DNA of 64,000 nucleotides from Acheta domesticus. Its lineage: Eukaryota > Arthropoda > Insecta > Orthoptera > Gryllidae. Numbering within the stretch: position 1 is the first letter of the stretch; each line of letters begins with the position of its first letter. The stretch spans positions 220,389,584 to 220,453,583 of the forward strand of contig JAHLJT010000631.1 of the NCBI GenBank assembly GCA_031308135.1, in the 5' to 3' direction. The position numbers and the translations under genes were made by a program. The notes under the pieces were generated by a model. The model saw only the letters and a program-made list of their open reading frames with translations, was not told where the DNA came from and searched no databases. Below, one piece after another: positions 21,548-33,870 of the stretch.

Positions 21548-24500
21548 GAGCCGAATTCATAGTCGACACTTAAGGAATAAGCGAAGTGATAAGTGCTTTC
21601 TCAAAATAAGTGGTCACTTACAGGCTCTCGTATTTCATAGACGTTCCTTACGACCGCTGAATGAGTGTTCCCTTAAGTGAAAGTGAAATATGGCAACATG
21701 ACATTGCCGGCAGCTGTTTTGCGGTTCTTGGCAACGGAATTTATACACCAAATAATATTTGTACAAAGAACGTCCAATGTGTCTAGTGCGCACGCAACAC
21801 GAACGTTGCACGTCGAACGCGCACTGCGTCCACTTGCCAGTTCAAATAGCTTCCATCATATATGGAACTGTGTGTTATTGTAACATTTCGGTATTTTTAC
21901 CACATATTTCAAGTTTAATTATAAATATTTTCTACCCCTAAGTATGTTGTTATCTTAATACTGAAGAGATGTTTTGACATCAGCATCACATTTTAAATTA
22001 TTTACTGCCCATCACTAATAATAAGCAATGTTTTGTAACAATATAATCATTCATTCTGATATAATTGCAACAAATATTTGTCTTGTGCATTTTCTACGTT
22101 ATTAATATGCATTATTTAGGGATTATATATGTTAATACTTGACATCAGTTCCTATTTACTTCACAGTGTTAACTTATACTCTAATATAAATCTAATGAAC
22201 ACAGTCTGTCTGTATTGGTCATGAAAGATATGACTAATAATACTAAAGATTTATGGAAATTTATAAATAAAGAAATTGGCAAAGATAAAGATATCACACC
22301 CATCAAACAATTGTTATCTAAAAATGATGAAACGCTAATTAACAATATAGATATTACCAATAAGATTAATCAATTTTTTTTATACACATTGGTCCAGACA
22401 TGGCCAAAAAAATTAGCAGAGTTGACAACTTTGGATGTCCTGATATAAATAAATAACACAATACTAAATTCGTTCTACATCACTCCTGCTACTGAATCTG
22501 AAGTTAGAAATATTATTAAGAAAATAAACAAACACAAATTATCTGGAAAAGTTAAAATACCAGTTAAAGTCATATTCCATTTAGTGAATTATATTTCTTA
22601 AGCCATTAGTACACATTTTTGATTTCAGCATTAAAACTGCAGTTTTTTCTAATCATTTTAAAATAGCAGGAGTAGTACCTATTTTTAAATCAGGAGACAT
22701 TAAAAATCCAAAAAATTATGGACCAATCACTCTATTTCAAATTTTGTCAAAGTTTACAAAAATAACTTAAAGTTAAGTGATTTTTTTGTTAAACATAAGA
22801 TCATCAATACAATGCAATTTAGATTTCAAGAAAACAAAGGAACTGAGGACGCAATTACATTTGTAATTGATAAAGTAAGAAAACCAATAGATGAAAATAT
22901 CCCTTGCTTAGCTATATATTTAAACCTAGCTAAGGCGTTTGATGCAGTGAACCACAACCTGCTTATATAGGAATTGGTAATGTATGGACTAAAAAGAAAA
23001 ATTAATTGTTTATTACAAAGTTACCTGACTGATTGGAAATAGAATGTGTAAGTGAATAAGATGTCCAGTGAAGATTTACATGTACTTTGGGGATTCCTCA
23101 GGGGACTATCCTAGGCCCGTTATTATTTATTATTTACATTAATGAACTCTTAAAAATTTTAGCTGAAGGAGAGCTAGTATCCTTTGCTGATGACACAGCT
23201 TTAATTGCTAAAGGTATCATATGGCAAGAGACACTTAAAACTGCTGAATATAAAATTACTTCTGTTGGAAAATGGTTAAGGCAAATTTTTTAAGTTTAAA
23301 TATTTGTAAATCAAATTATATTACACTTGGAAGTTACATTGATAGTATGCCCCAAAACTATACAATACATATTCATACATTTGACTGTATCATGGTAAAC
23401 TGCAATTGTCCAGCAATCAGTAGAGTCAGTGAAGTTAAGTTCTTAGGTATGTTGATTGATTGTAATTTGAAATGGAAAATTCATTTTTTCTTATCTTGTA
23501 AACAAACTTCGATATTTAATTTACATATTCTATAAATTATAACATATATTTAAGACCAAACAATTGCTGATAATACAAGTATATTATGATTTATTCTGGT
23601 CTGTAGTTTCCTATGGAATTGTGATGAGGGGTGGCTCATATAATACACTTTGTACCCTCCGAACAAGATACAAGAAAAAGTTCTTAAATTATCATCTAAA
23701 GCTTTGATTTATTTATTTATAATTAATGATTTTACTTTACATCCATATTTTTTAAATTATAAATCTTTTAGTTAATACTTTCTAATTTATTGTTGTGTTG
23801 TAGTCATAGTCAGTTTTACTATGTTCTGCTCACTTATACATTATTAGCTCAAAGCATGTAAAACTTTCAGTTTTATACAGAAGATTTTGTAAGATTGAGC
23901 CTTTGCGAAAATAACTTGAAAGGAGTAATGTGTCTCCATGGGTATTACGCCCGTTCATTTATTTTGTGTAATCATAATCTGTATAATAATAATAATTTTA
24001 AAAAATTTCAGATAATAGAAAATGTCAACCCTATCAAATAAATTCCATTTTACAAAACCCGATTCAAATTTCGTGATTTTTTTATTCATGTTGCATATTC
24101 ATAATTACTTACAATTAATAGGTCTCATAAATCAAAGAAACGATAGTTAAAATTTTAGGAAACACCTGAAAAGAAAAGTTGTTTAAAATTTTAATGCAAC
24201 AAGAACTTTCAGTAACGAAGAAATCGGCAGACCCCATTAGTCACTGAGATCTTTTCAATCAGCGGCTCAAGTTTATTCACTATTGTTTTATTTAAACGAA
24301 ACCGCTTTCGGAACTGTTCGTCTTTATACATTTCCAGTGGATTGCTTCCTTTACTAATGACGCTTTTGTATTACGTACGATGTACTACAAAACTCAAACA
24401 CGCACGAAAATATTGCGAACTCTTGATCGTTTTACTAATGGATCTTTTTAACTAATAATACAATTTTTAATTGGCACAAGTAAAACGAATACAAGCTTCA

Positions 24501-24731
24501 ATACAACTATTACAAAAGTCGGCGAGTGCCGGTAAGAATACGAGTAGGACTATATCCTAAATTGGTTACGTCTGACGATGCGAGACACCCATAAGGGACA
24601 CTTAAGGGGGCAGGCTGCTTCCCTTGTAGAAATGCGTGCTGACTTAAGAATCCACTTAAGGGCTTTTTATGAATACGATTCCTTCACTTAAGGGAACACT
24701 CATTTTAAGTGTCGACTATGAATTCGGCCCC
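21548..24731. mobile_element. PIF/Harbinger-like element, 3184 bp, TSD TTA
   Basis: Inverted ends: GAGCCGAATTCATAGTCGAC at the left and the complement of GGGGCCGAATTCATAGTCGA at the right. Direct TTA copies sit at 21545-21547 and 24732-24734. Removing the element and one TTA puts the LINE frame back together without a shift (HITEL joined to STKLSS), which supports the boundary. Terminal regions are peppered with CACTTAAGGGA-type repeats. TTA duplications are typical of PIF/Harbinger, but no PIF transposase is visible. The interior holds another LINE fragment. Confidence 0.7.
22215..23540 (+). pseudogene. LINE reverse transcriptase fragment nested in the Harbinger-like element
   Basis: Broken frames carry DLWKFINKEIGKDKDI, the motif A piece LAIYLNLAKAFDAVNHNLL, motif B WGIPQGTILGPLLFIIYINE, and motif C VSFADDTALIAKG, then a VKFLGMLIDCNLKWKIH-like piece. 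The gene is heavily frameshifted. It belongs to the Jockey/CR1-type RT range and differs from the host LINE that surrounds the element. Confidence 0.65.
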
Positions 24732-24734
24732 TTA

Positions 24735-25315
24735 AGCACTAAATTAAGTTCATTATGCTACGCATTCAGAATTCTTTCAAATTCTGTCAGCCTTCATGCA
24801 GCTCGTTGCGTTTATTTTGCAAATATACATTCCCGCCTGAGATATGGAATAATATTCTGGGGAAGCTCATCCTGTAGTATTCAGACCTTCAGATTGCGAA
24901 AGAAAATTATTCGAATAATGAAAAATGCCTTCCACGTGATTCCTGCAAGCCTGTTTTCATTGAGCTGCGAATCTTACCATTGCCTTGTCTATTTATTTAC
25001 GTCTCTGTAATATTTATCAAAAATAACCTACTTAACGGAGGGAACATATTTTCATGCAATATTGATATTTAGAATTACAACACACGCCGTAGAAATCACG
25101 TGCATCAAGTGTCAGTATCAACAGCTCAGTACAAGAAATCAACATACAATACATGTACGTTACTTTACAACGCATTGCCAGATGACATTAAACAATTAAA
25201 GTCGGTACACAAATTTAAGTTAAAAGTAAAATCATTTCTGCTGCAAAACTGTTTCTATACAATTAGAGACTATACTGATCGTGAAAAAGAAAACGAATGT
25301 TTATTGTAACCAAAC
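24735..25315 (+). mobile_element. CR1/L2-group LINE, RT part 2 (resumed)
   Basis: After the Harbinger-like element the frame continues STKLSSLCYAFRILSNSVSL, then RYGIIFWGSSSCSIQ and RLRKKIIRIM, the thumb of the same LINE. A short frame change follows. 25100-25309 encodes YNTCTLLYNALPDDIKQLK and KFKLKVKSFLLQNCFYTI, the usual C-terminal tail, and stops at 25307-25309. Confidence 0.7.
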
Positions 25316-25590
25316 AAAGATATATAATGAATTCGCTTACGTTTGCATTGTATACATTTAAAAAAATATTTAATACGCCTGTAACAAGTAATATACTTCA
25401 GCTTCCGGGTCAATGACCCCCATCTCGATCAGGTTTTTGTCCAGTTTCCCTGATCCATTGAGCAAATGCTGAGATGGCCCCTTGTTTTGCTTCTGGACGT
25501 AAATGTAGCTTCACTGTGCGCACGTTTTGTTGAGCACTCCTTTTGCTTGTAGTTCATTTACCGTTGAAATTGATTTTCAATTGCTCGGGA
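25316..25590. other. LINE 3' flank, nothing assigned
   Basis: Includes a GC-richer stretch at 25400-25560 that I could not place. Confidence 0.3.
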
Positions 25591-26041
25591 ACAAACATTT
25601 TTCAAATATTTTTATTTTTCTAAAATAATGGTTTTCTAAATTCATTTGTTCTTTTTTCATTTTTTGTTCATTTGTTGTTGTTTTTTTATTTTTTTTAATA
25701 CTGGCCCTCAAGAAAAGGTGCGCTGAAAAATCACTTTCCCCACACGTCATATACAGTTTTTACTGTTTTTTGACAAATAAATAAAGAAATGGCACATAAT
25801 TTTTAAAAGAAAATTGCCATTTACGGCTAGGTTTTTGTGTTTTTAAAATTCTAAAATTAATATTTTCGTTCTACCAATAGGAAACTGAAAAATTAAGAAA
25901 ATGATAAAAATGTACTTTTGGCGGTGATAGATGGTAGCTGTCAAGAAAGAGTATGTGGCAATTCCGAATAGCTAGCGAAGACCCAAGGAAATAGAAAACT
26001 AATACGGGAAAGTCTGTGCCATTCTGTAGCACCACTAGTTA
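25591..26041 (-). repeat. Repeat H copy, reverse, ending in the H head
   Basis: Ends GTGCCATTCTGTAGCACCAC at about 26016-26035. This is the reversed H head also seen at 36905, 39998 and 60245. Confidence 0.7.
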
Positions 26042-26042
26042 G

Positions 26043-26185
26043 TTTCCCGCATACGTACGTATACACGGAGTGATATATGTAGTATAGGGAAAGTTATGTA
26101 ATGCTGCGCGAAAAAATGGTCAATTATCGGCGGAAAAAAATTAATTGCCGATAATCACTCCGTGTATACGTAGGTATACGGGAAA
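26043..26185. mobile_element. MITE of 143 bp with about 32-bp inverted ends
   Basis: Left end TTTCCCGCATACGTACGTAT ... ACACGGAGTGAT and right end ATCACTCCGTGT ... ATACGTAGGTATACGGGAAA are inverted copies with a few mismatches. An inner ATTATCGGC/GCCGATAAT pair extends the fold. Its middle shares GTATAGGGAAAGTTATGTAA with the H tail at 41440 (reverse complement), so the two families are related. Confidence 0.75.
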
Positions 26186-26194
26186 GTAAAAATT

Positions 26195-26570
26195 ATCTTC
26201 TGTCATTTGCAGCTTGTCCTATTGCTTTTGTACTGTTCCTACCCTAGTTTCATCTATGTTCCAAATGTCATTTGTATTGAAACAATATTTTCCATGGGGG
26301 CTAAGTGGTTGAAAAAAATGTCAACATTATGTTCACTGAAACGTTTGTTTCTTTTCGAATTAGTAGCTTCAGGAACACGAAGAGAAACTTTAGTGTCGCT
26401 GCATGTACTTTGTCATTCAATCACCACTTGTAGAAGTGTTTGTTACCCAATTTTATGGAACTTGAGTTTTGTTTTCTACAGCAAAATCACAGGCTAAGCG
26501 TCGTAATTCCTTATTACATTTCCTGGAATTAAAATTATTACTCTCAAACAATATTGGAGCAAGTAGTGAC
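26195..26570 (-). pseudogene. pogo/Tigger-like transposase relic
   Basis: Minus-strand pieces: SRKCNKELRRLACDFAVEN, MQRH, then RVPEATNSKRNKRFSEHN and IFFNHLAPMENI, and IWNIDETRVGTVQK (the first catalytic DE region, usually NxDETGV). This is the DDE part of pogo-superfamily transposases with CENP-B-like N-termini. Frames break several times and the fragment stops at the MITE. Confidence 0.6.
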
Positions 26571-26892
26571 ACTGTCACATCGTGCCCAATTGTCACAACT
26601 AGTCCCGAGAGACGCTAATATGATTTTCCGTTTTTATTTCATGTTCTTTTGCCATTCATATAAACCGAAAACACACCAAACTATAGTTGAAAAAGTATTT
26701 TTTAATGATACTAAGTAGTTGAACATACCTGCGATTTATTGTTGCTACAGTTGGTTGGAACAATCCAGTTGATTTTTACTTCACTACGTGTAAAACACAA
26801 AATGTTCGTAAATAAGTAAATCTAGTAACGGTTCTCGCAGCCACTCAAAGAGCAAGCAGACTTAGGCGAAGGTTGAAACGTGCATGTAAACT
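26571..26892. other. No recognised feature
   Basis: AT-rich DNA between the pogo relic and the P-like element. Confidence 0.35.
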
Positions 26893-29334
26893 CAAGACCA
26901 TCTTCAATTCTCAGACCTTCATGTAGGTATCGATACCAGGCAAAATGGCGCCGGTACCAGTTGGGTGATAGTGACTGTGTTTCACGTGCGTTCCATGTGG
27001 TTAGGTGCAGAGAGTATATGATTACGTGTGTTATAAGTAGATTGTGTGCTTATTTATGAAAGTGAAGGTTGAGTCTTAATCGTGAGTAGTTGTTTAGTAT
27101 ATTTTCTGCGATCTTCAGAAAAGTGACCTTCACAAAACTGAAATATGGGTCGCTCGTGTTGTGTGCCGGGATGTAGATCGAACTACTAGGCTTCAGACAC
27201 TTCTACGTTTCAGTTTCCCAAAGATTCTTGTCTGTATTGCCAGCTATACAAGTACGAAAGTTCTTTTAGTGTTAGATAAACAAAGAATCTGTGATGAATG
27301 TCACCACATGCTGCAATCGCATGAGGAAATGCATTTGGATTGTGAAAAAAAATGTATGAGTCTTTTAAAGAACTGAATAGAGGTGGGTTGAAATGTCCTT
27401 CATCTTTCATGATTACATTAGCTGCAACAATTTATGCTTTATTCCAGACCTTAATAAGCCACACTTTTGAAAAAGAATTTTTAAAATTAAAAACCCAGCA
27501 AAATGCAGTAATAACATTAGGTATTCAAATATATGAGAGTAGTGTCAATGATATTGATAAAGAGTGCACATGTGGTGTTACCCTGATGAAAATAGTAAAG
27601 AAATCTGTAGAAGTATTGAGTAATATTTTTATTAATAATTATCATAAAGTTTTAAATGAAAGGCATACTTCAAAGGAATTAGCTAAAAAGCTTGGAGCAA
27701 AAAGAAAAAAATCTTACAATTCTAATCTAGGCGATAAAGGAGACAAACTGAAGCTACAGAAATTCACCAGTTAAACTGTCCCTTGCTCTTGAGTGAGGAA
27801 AATTACAATACAATTTAGACCTCTTTTCAGTATCTTTCCACCGCTCCTGTGTTTCCACATCCCTTCACCTTGGAGTGTAAGACGTAGCCTTTGGATATCG
27901 GATATCATTCATTTTATCAACATTTTCTTGGTAGTATGTTCTATACTGTTCATTATTGCAATGAGAAAATGTTAAATTCTTTCCTGATGTGCATGTATTC
28001 TTTTTTTATCTTTCACTTACATTTCTTCACTCTTGTTAGAATCTGCATTTCAGCAGCCTAAAACTGACTCCAATCCTTTTTCTTAAGGGTTTGTAACTCA
28101 CTTCCATATTTAGAGGTGGGACATACTTTTGTAATTTTTAGGTACATGTTCTTCCTTGTTTTATAACTAACGTAGAACACTAACCTCTTGTATATTTTTA
28201 TGTAAAGGTAATTATACTGGTATTGCTCCATGTATCAAGTTGTAATGGTGAATTTCTATTTATGAAACTGGTTAGACAATATTTTGAACTTTTTTTACAA
28301 GTATATGTATATGCACTTGCTACTCCATATAAAGCTCAGCTCTGATAATAAAAGAAAGTGAATTTATAAGGATTTCTGTTGCTATTTAACACAAATGAAA
28401 TTTTATTTTGGATGATACCATTTATTATTTTTATTGCTGTAAAGAAATGTATTTTGTATACTCTGATCTATATTATTACCTCTGATTATTTCTAAATGAA
28501 TATTGAGGTTAAATATGTACAGTATAACTGATGTGGAAGTCAGGTGTTGGCATATCCTTTGATTGTTCTTATAAACCACAGAAAAAATGTTGCGTAATGT
28601 TGCATTATGTTTTATTCTGACTCAATACTTTTTCAAGTGCTTCTGATTCATTTTGTGCAATTGAAGGCAAGTCATTGACGATTTCTTAGGCTGTGTACTC
28701 CTAAAGCAAATGTAATGTGTTATGGGAATAAAATGAATTCCTAAAATGTTGCTGTAAATGTAGTGATCTTCAATAAAAATGCTGAAGAAAAATTAGTTTT
28801 CTGTTAGCCAAATTATTGCTATGTGCTGTCCTAAATAATAAAGGCCAATCATTTTCTGTGTATAAAAGTATGATTGAACTTGCACTAAATGTCTACTGTA
28901 CAAATGTATTATTATTATTATTATTACTACGAATTTCTATTATGAGCTCATACAAAGTGTAAATTGCTACATCTAAAGATTTTTGAAAATACATAGGAAC
29001 GCTTCAGATATATCCACTTGTTTTATTTCAGAATGCCCATCCTTATTCAATAGATATTGAGGAAAAAATATCATCCACAGGTGCGCCTAAATTTTGTATA
29101 TTTTTTTGCTTTGCTCACAAGCTTATTTCCTTTAAAATGCAGTGTCCAGTCTGCAAAGTATTTCTTCCAGTTAATATAAACATTGAATGAAATTATCACG
29201 AGTAAATTCTAACTTTTGAGTGCTGTACACATTCAAATTTCCCGCGTGTGCTTGCTTGGTGAGCGAAGTACGCCCAACCTATACGGCGGCCATGTTTTTT
29301 CTACATGAAGGTCTGAGAATTGAAGATGGTCTTG
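26893..29334 (+). mobile_element. P-like DNA transposon, 2442 bp, 34-bp inverted ends
   Basis: The ends are perfect 34-bp inverted copies (26893-26926 and 29301-29334) starting CAAGACCATCTTCAATTCTC. GTAAACT is found directly outside both ends (26886-26892 and 29335-29341), a 7-bp duplication. The interior has a THAP-type start and a P-transposase-like C-terminal piece. The middle is deleted. 27776-29300 is AT-rich and non-coding. Confidence 0.75.
27145..27774 (+). pseudogene. THAP / P-element-type transposase remnant
   Basis: ATG at 27145 opens MGRSCCVPGCRSNY, then a TAG at 27187-27189, then ASDTSTFQFPKDSC in the same frame. That is the C2CH start of a THAP zinc finger (C-x-x-C with FxFP). 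After shifts, 27352-27774 encodes SFKELNRGGLKCPSSFMITL, with HTFEKEFLKLKTQQNAV and KVLNERHTSKELAKKLGAKR, matching the far C-terminal part of P-element or THAP9-like transposases. The catalytic RNase H-like middle is absent. The copy is non-autonomous, and a domesticated short THAP protein is unlikely because of the stop. Confidence 0.6.
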
Positions 29335-29341
29335 GTAAACT

Positions 29342-29911
29342 ATTACGAGCTGAGCTCTATTGGATCGGTCAGTAAACACGATGTCACAACTTGCCCCTTG
29401 CACAAATAGCCTCTGTCTCCCTTCAACATAAACACAAGACAGAAAATCGCGTATGTAGTTTTTTACCTGGTTTCTTCTAAAACCTACATTATTGTGGATG
29501 ATTTGTTTCCGTCAAGAAATCTATTCTTAAAAAGAAAATCTTGAAATAAGGTCATGTATAGTTTTTCGAAAATATACGTTTTCGCCCAATTTTGTGTAAA
29601 ATATATGCAGTTATTATTTTTTAAAATTATTTTCCTTCAAAATTTTTTCTTTAAATTTCCATTTCCTTTGCATCAAAAGGCGTTGTAAAAATAAATGCTA
29701 GTCTCATTTCCGGCGCAATCCATAGTCTTGAAAATTGCAAAAAGTTAACAGTTCAAACTTACAAAACTGATGTTTGAGACTTTTAATGAAACAAAGTTAA
29801 ATAAACAATCAGTTCTTTAAAAATATTCACATACAATTTTTTGAAATGTATAATTCAACATCGTACATCGGACATCGTACAATTCACATTGAATTGTTGA
29901 GTCTCATAAAC
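29342..29911. repeat. Repeat H copy part
   Basis: AT-rich H-like phrases from about 29460 (AACCTACATTATTG, TTTTGTGTAAAATATATGCAG). No coding signal. Confidence 0.4.
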
Positions 29912-30302
29912 AATTGAATAGTTACCCCGAATACAGATCTAACCCACAAAAAGTCGAAAATTATGATTTCAGTGGAATAGTGATCTATTGGACGTAATAC
30001 ACAGCCTCCTCGATTCTAAGGGTGCACAGGCCATTCCAAAGTATATTATTCTTTAGGTAAAGTTTTCCTATTGGCGACTAGTGATCTCTCTGCAGCAAGA
30101 TATTGGATCGATGCGAGTATGTTATAAGCGGTAATGCGTTAACAAAAAATTGACTTCACAGTGATTCACAATTCATAATATATTGTTGGATGTAAGTTTT
30201 TTAAAGAAATAAATTAATTTACACTGATTAGAGGTTTTTTTGTCTTTCCTGAAAACTTTTCCTTTTGTGGGTTAGATCTCTATTCGAGGTAACTATTCAA
30301 TT
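29912..30302. mobile_element. Fold-back element of 391 bp
   Basis: Arms of about 40 bp: 29912-29951 (AATTGAATAGTTACC ... GATCTAACCCACAAAA) and its inverted copy at 30263-30302, with about two mismatches. The centre is about 310 bp and unrelated to the arms. No clear target duplication. Confidence 0.65.
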
Positions 30303-31290
30303 GAAGAAAATCTATTGTTATTTCAAGGAATTTCGCAAACTTTTTTTCAAGAAATTATTTGTCAAAAGTGTCATTATGTTTAATTTTTTTTCGAAAGAAT
30401 TAAGAAGTGTTCGTATTTTCTATTGCAACACAAGTAATAGGTTAAGAAACAATGAGAAATCCGTTTTTTGTCGTGGGATTGGAACAAATACTAAATTTAT
30501 TTTGAATCGAAATAGTATTTGAAATGCTTTACTTTATTTTGCTATTTTTGTCTTATCCTGCTATATACTCTTTTCCTGCGATGAACAACTATTGCGATAA
30601 TTTGTTTTATATTAACACGTGAAGTGATATTACAAATGTTTATAATTTCACAAATGGGTTTATACAACGCTGGGACGTTTTTAAACTTTCCTCAAAATTA
30701 GCTCCAAAATGTTTGTTTACATTGACAGAATTGAGAGAAATGAACTTGTGAAGGTTTGGTCAGGATCCAGAGGGATAAAGAAAATCACTACAACTAACGA
30801 TGAACTGCGAAAATCACTACGACTGTCTACGACCATGCGAAAATGATTGGTTAGAGAACGTTGTTATGAAACAGGTAAAAGAAAACGTGCTGGATATTAA
30901 AAAATATACATTGGGGAAATTTTTGTATAATCTAAAAATGTTTACTTAATGTTGTTTAGTGTATTGGGCACTATCCATACAATATGTTAAAGAACAAATT
31001 TGAACCAGTGTTAGCCACAATGTAGTTCACCAACTTTAGTAAAATTTCTACGATTTGATGAAATTGAGCGAAAACTACTCGTATTTTCAGAAAATGGTAA
31101 TGACATTAATTAAAAAACTAATTTTCAAGATATTTTTTGATTTTTGAAACTTCAGAACATTTTTATGAGTACATTGCTCAATTCAAGGAAATGTTTCAAA
31201 ACGTTTGAAGCACTTTTTGAGAAAATCTCAAAAAGGTTAGCGGGATTTATGCAAAGTACCCTACAATTAAAATTTCATTTGAAAATTTGC
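30303..31290. repeat. Repeat H-like sequence (diverged)
   Basis: AT-rich with H-like phrases near 31080-31290, including GAGAAAATCTCAAAAAGG and the reversed-head-like GCAGTACCACTAGCG at 31290. The unit structure is too diverged to define. Confidence 0.4.
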
Positions 31291-31680
31291 AGTACCACTA
31301 GCGCAGTGAGATCGAACAAGGAATATTCATTTGGAAAAGCATTCTATGTTTGGTTTAGGTGTTTGGTTTATAGTGCAGTTGTTTGGTTTTGAGTGTTGAA
31401 CAATGACGAATGGACAGGTGCATGGACAGACAGACTTTTTGCCTAATACAACTTTTTGCTCATCAAGAACCCAGAAAACATGTACTTTGACTACACAACG
31501 TTTTAGTGAAAGTAATTTAATACAAGTAAATAAAACAATTTTTGGAGCATCATGGTTCCTCAATACGTTTTGGTCAAGAAATTAGCATTTTACATTTTCT
31601 ACGTGTAGGAGAAAGAAATGTTTCTGTTGATTCCTTTCATGTTACTTTCTATGCCGGAGTATGACTAACTAGGCAATTAT
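31291..31680 (+). repeat. Repeat J segment
   Basis: Contains GACGAATGGACAGGTGCATG then GACAGACAGAC, and TGGTTCCTCAATACGTTTTG with TACGTGTAGGAGAAAGAAA. A second copy of the latter part lies at about 46620-46750. Confidence 0.5.
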
Positions 31681-33518
31681 GATATGAAAAATGTATTTTT
31701 ATTATAAACATTTATGTCACACAACATTTTTACATGAAAATACTCGCCAGTGGCGGTATCTTATGATTGTATATTACCAGACATCCGATGTTCAGGGAAA
31801 TGCCTATTTTTTTCTAGCGAACTTATTTAAAGGCTGATAATATATGTACACGAATCATGACAAATGATGACCTATGACGAAGTTTTATAATGCTTATTTT
31901 TGCTTATTTTAGCATTAATGCCTTTTCTTTAGGATTATTGCACGTTTTTGCCTTTTGTGTATTATTTTTATATGCAATGCTAAGATATCAGAAAATCGGC
32001 CCTGGTCCAACCTGACCATTTATTACAAAACCTTCAACTCGCGTATTTGTATTTTAAAATACGAGAGAATTCCTGAAAGTATACCAACATATTTTTCTCT
32101 ATTTCCTATTTCAAAAATACTAGCCATGTTCTGCGAAAATGGTCGATTGACAATACAGTGAGGGCACCTTTTGATTGGAAATAAATGTAAATTCTCAGAA
32201 GATTTCAGTGTTGCTAATGTTGGACTTCTAAAATATATACCAGACACATTAGTAGGTGTTCAGAAATCCTTCTCTGTATTCAAACTGATTTTTCTCCAAT
32301 GGCTGCAGATTTGAAATTGCGATCTTTGAAAGGTTACTGCTAATAAAATGTAGAAATAAAATGTAGGCGATGCTAATAAAATGTAGAAGAGTGGTAAATA
32401 TGTATTGAGTTTTACAAATAATTTTTAATTTTATTGTGAATGTAATTTATGACAGCGCCTTTTTCTCCTTATTCTTGACATTTTCAGTGCCTTTTTAGGC
32501 GCCTAAAAGACGATTTTTTAATGCCTAAACATCCGATGTCTATATATTACCTTGAATTGTTGTTTCTAAATGTCATTCATTTTTTTTCATTTAATTTCCA
32601 TTAACGACTAAATCTTTAATACTTATGTAGTTAATGCTCTTGACTTGAGCTGCACTTTTATAATGGTGGGATGAATAAAGAACACCTTTTGATCAACGAA
32701 ATAACATAGAAGTTTAGATATTTATATTGAAATTCATTCACGATTATTCCAAGATACTTCATAAAATGTCTTAGGAAACGGCAATGCACCTTTCTATCCG
32801 TTTATCATTGAAAAAGTATTTTAAGTGTTAGGTCTATATTTATTATTTCTGAATATACAATTTTTTTTAAATGTATACATTAAAATGTTTCAAATGAAGA
32901 AATAAAGATAGCATATTGCTCTTGGTTCCCAGTTTTGAGTGTAAAAAATCAGAAAAAATAATTTATTCTAATCAGGTTTTTTATATCACCCTGTTACTTC
33001 ATGTTAATATCAGAGTAAGGAATATTTTATATGAATATCTTAATTTCAATTTGCTGTGTAGCTAACCACCGTAACTGCTGCTTCCTTAAGAATCTGCAAA
33101 AAATAGAACCTTAGTTTACATGATGATATAATTTTCAAATATATTATTAAGATCAATACCAAGCCTTAATTGACAAAGAAGTTAAACTGCATCACGTTTA
33201 CAAAGTAAAACAGCATATTACTCGACTTTTTGATTAAAGATAACAACAATTACACAAATGTTGCTCCCCTGAAGAAGCAGTTTTGGTCATCCACTGATTC
33301 AGTAACTTTAACATAAGTAAGTTTAACTTTTATAACATACATTTAGTTGTTGGTGTCTCCTTTCGTTTTAGGTGAATTAATGCAGGAGCAATAGACGTTT
33401 ATGCAGGTCTTAAGTAAAATTGTGTAATTCTTAAAATTATAATACGTCCTTCATATATTCTTATTCTACACATATTCACATTATCCAATGCGTATATTTG
33501 GTAATTTCAAGTCACATT
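31681..33518 (-). other. No recognised feature; includes probable 3' UTR/flank of the Mthl terminal exon
   Basis: The part just below 33519 is expected to be the 3' untranslated region of the minus-strand Mthl exon. No clean poly-A signal could be singled out in AT-rich DNA. The rest is unassigned. Confidence 0.4.
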
Positions 33519-33870
33519 CTACTTCACACTTTTGTTCTTATCCTCTCGACATACAACATCGTCATTGACAGGTATCCGTCTGAGTTGTGTTCCATCACTC
33601 ATGGAAGAGTTGCGAAGAGATACATCACTGGTTTGCGTGTATGATGAGGAATAGTCCGATTGGCGTTTGCCCAGGCACGGCAAGCGGTCCCTGAGCGCGT
33701 TAAGGACGTTTCTCTTGCAGCAACAAGCTGCGAAGACTCCCAGCCCGCGGAGAATGTTAACGGCATCCACTAAAATGTCGGTGATGTCGTCTACCTTCAC
33801 TGCCCACACCAATACCTCCAGCAGCCACGTCACGCCCATCAGTGCGAATATCTTCGCGTAAATCAGCATC
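33519..33870 (-). CDS. Methuselah-like GPCR terminal exon (TM6-TM7 and tail), paralogue B
   Basis: The exon starts after a TTTTGTGTCCCCAG acceptor, one base before ATG at 33869 (phase 2), and ends at TAG 33521-33519. It encodes about 116 residues. Residues 1-24 are TM6 (LIYAKIFALMGVTWLLEVLV). Residues 28-52 are TM7 (DITDILVDAVNILRGLGVFA, then ACCCKR). A Ser/Thr-rich cytosolic tail of about 60 residues follows. MGVTW-LE in TM6 and the helix ending in KR-V-x-x-L are Methuselah-like hallmarks. It is close to the exon at 54080-54353. No TM5 exon of its own is visible between this exon and 54 kb (gap 38255-39254 could hide one). It could be a separate gene or an alternative last exon of the gene whose TM5 exon is at 61 kb, because the phases match. 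Confidence 0.72.

Noticed and set aside
26207..26497. Plus-strand open frame
   Set aside because: It is opposite the minus-strand pogo-like transposase relic, which has recognisable motifs.
27145..27774. Domesticated THAP gene
   Set aside because: In-frame stop after the second Cys pair, frameshifts, and position inside a TIR-bounded element.
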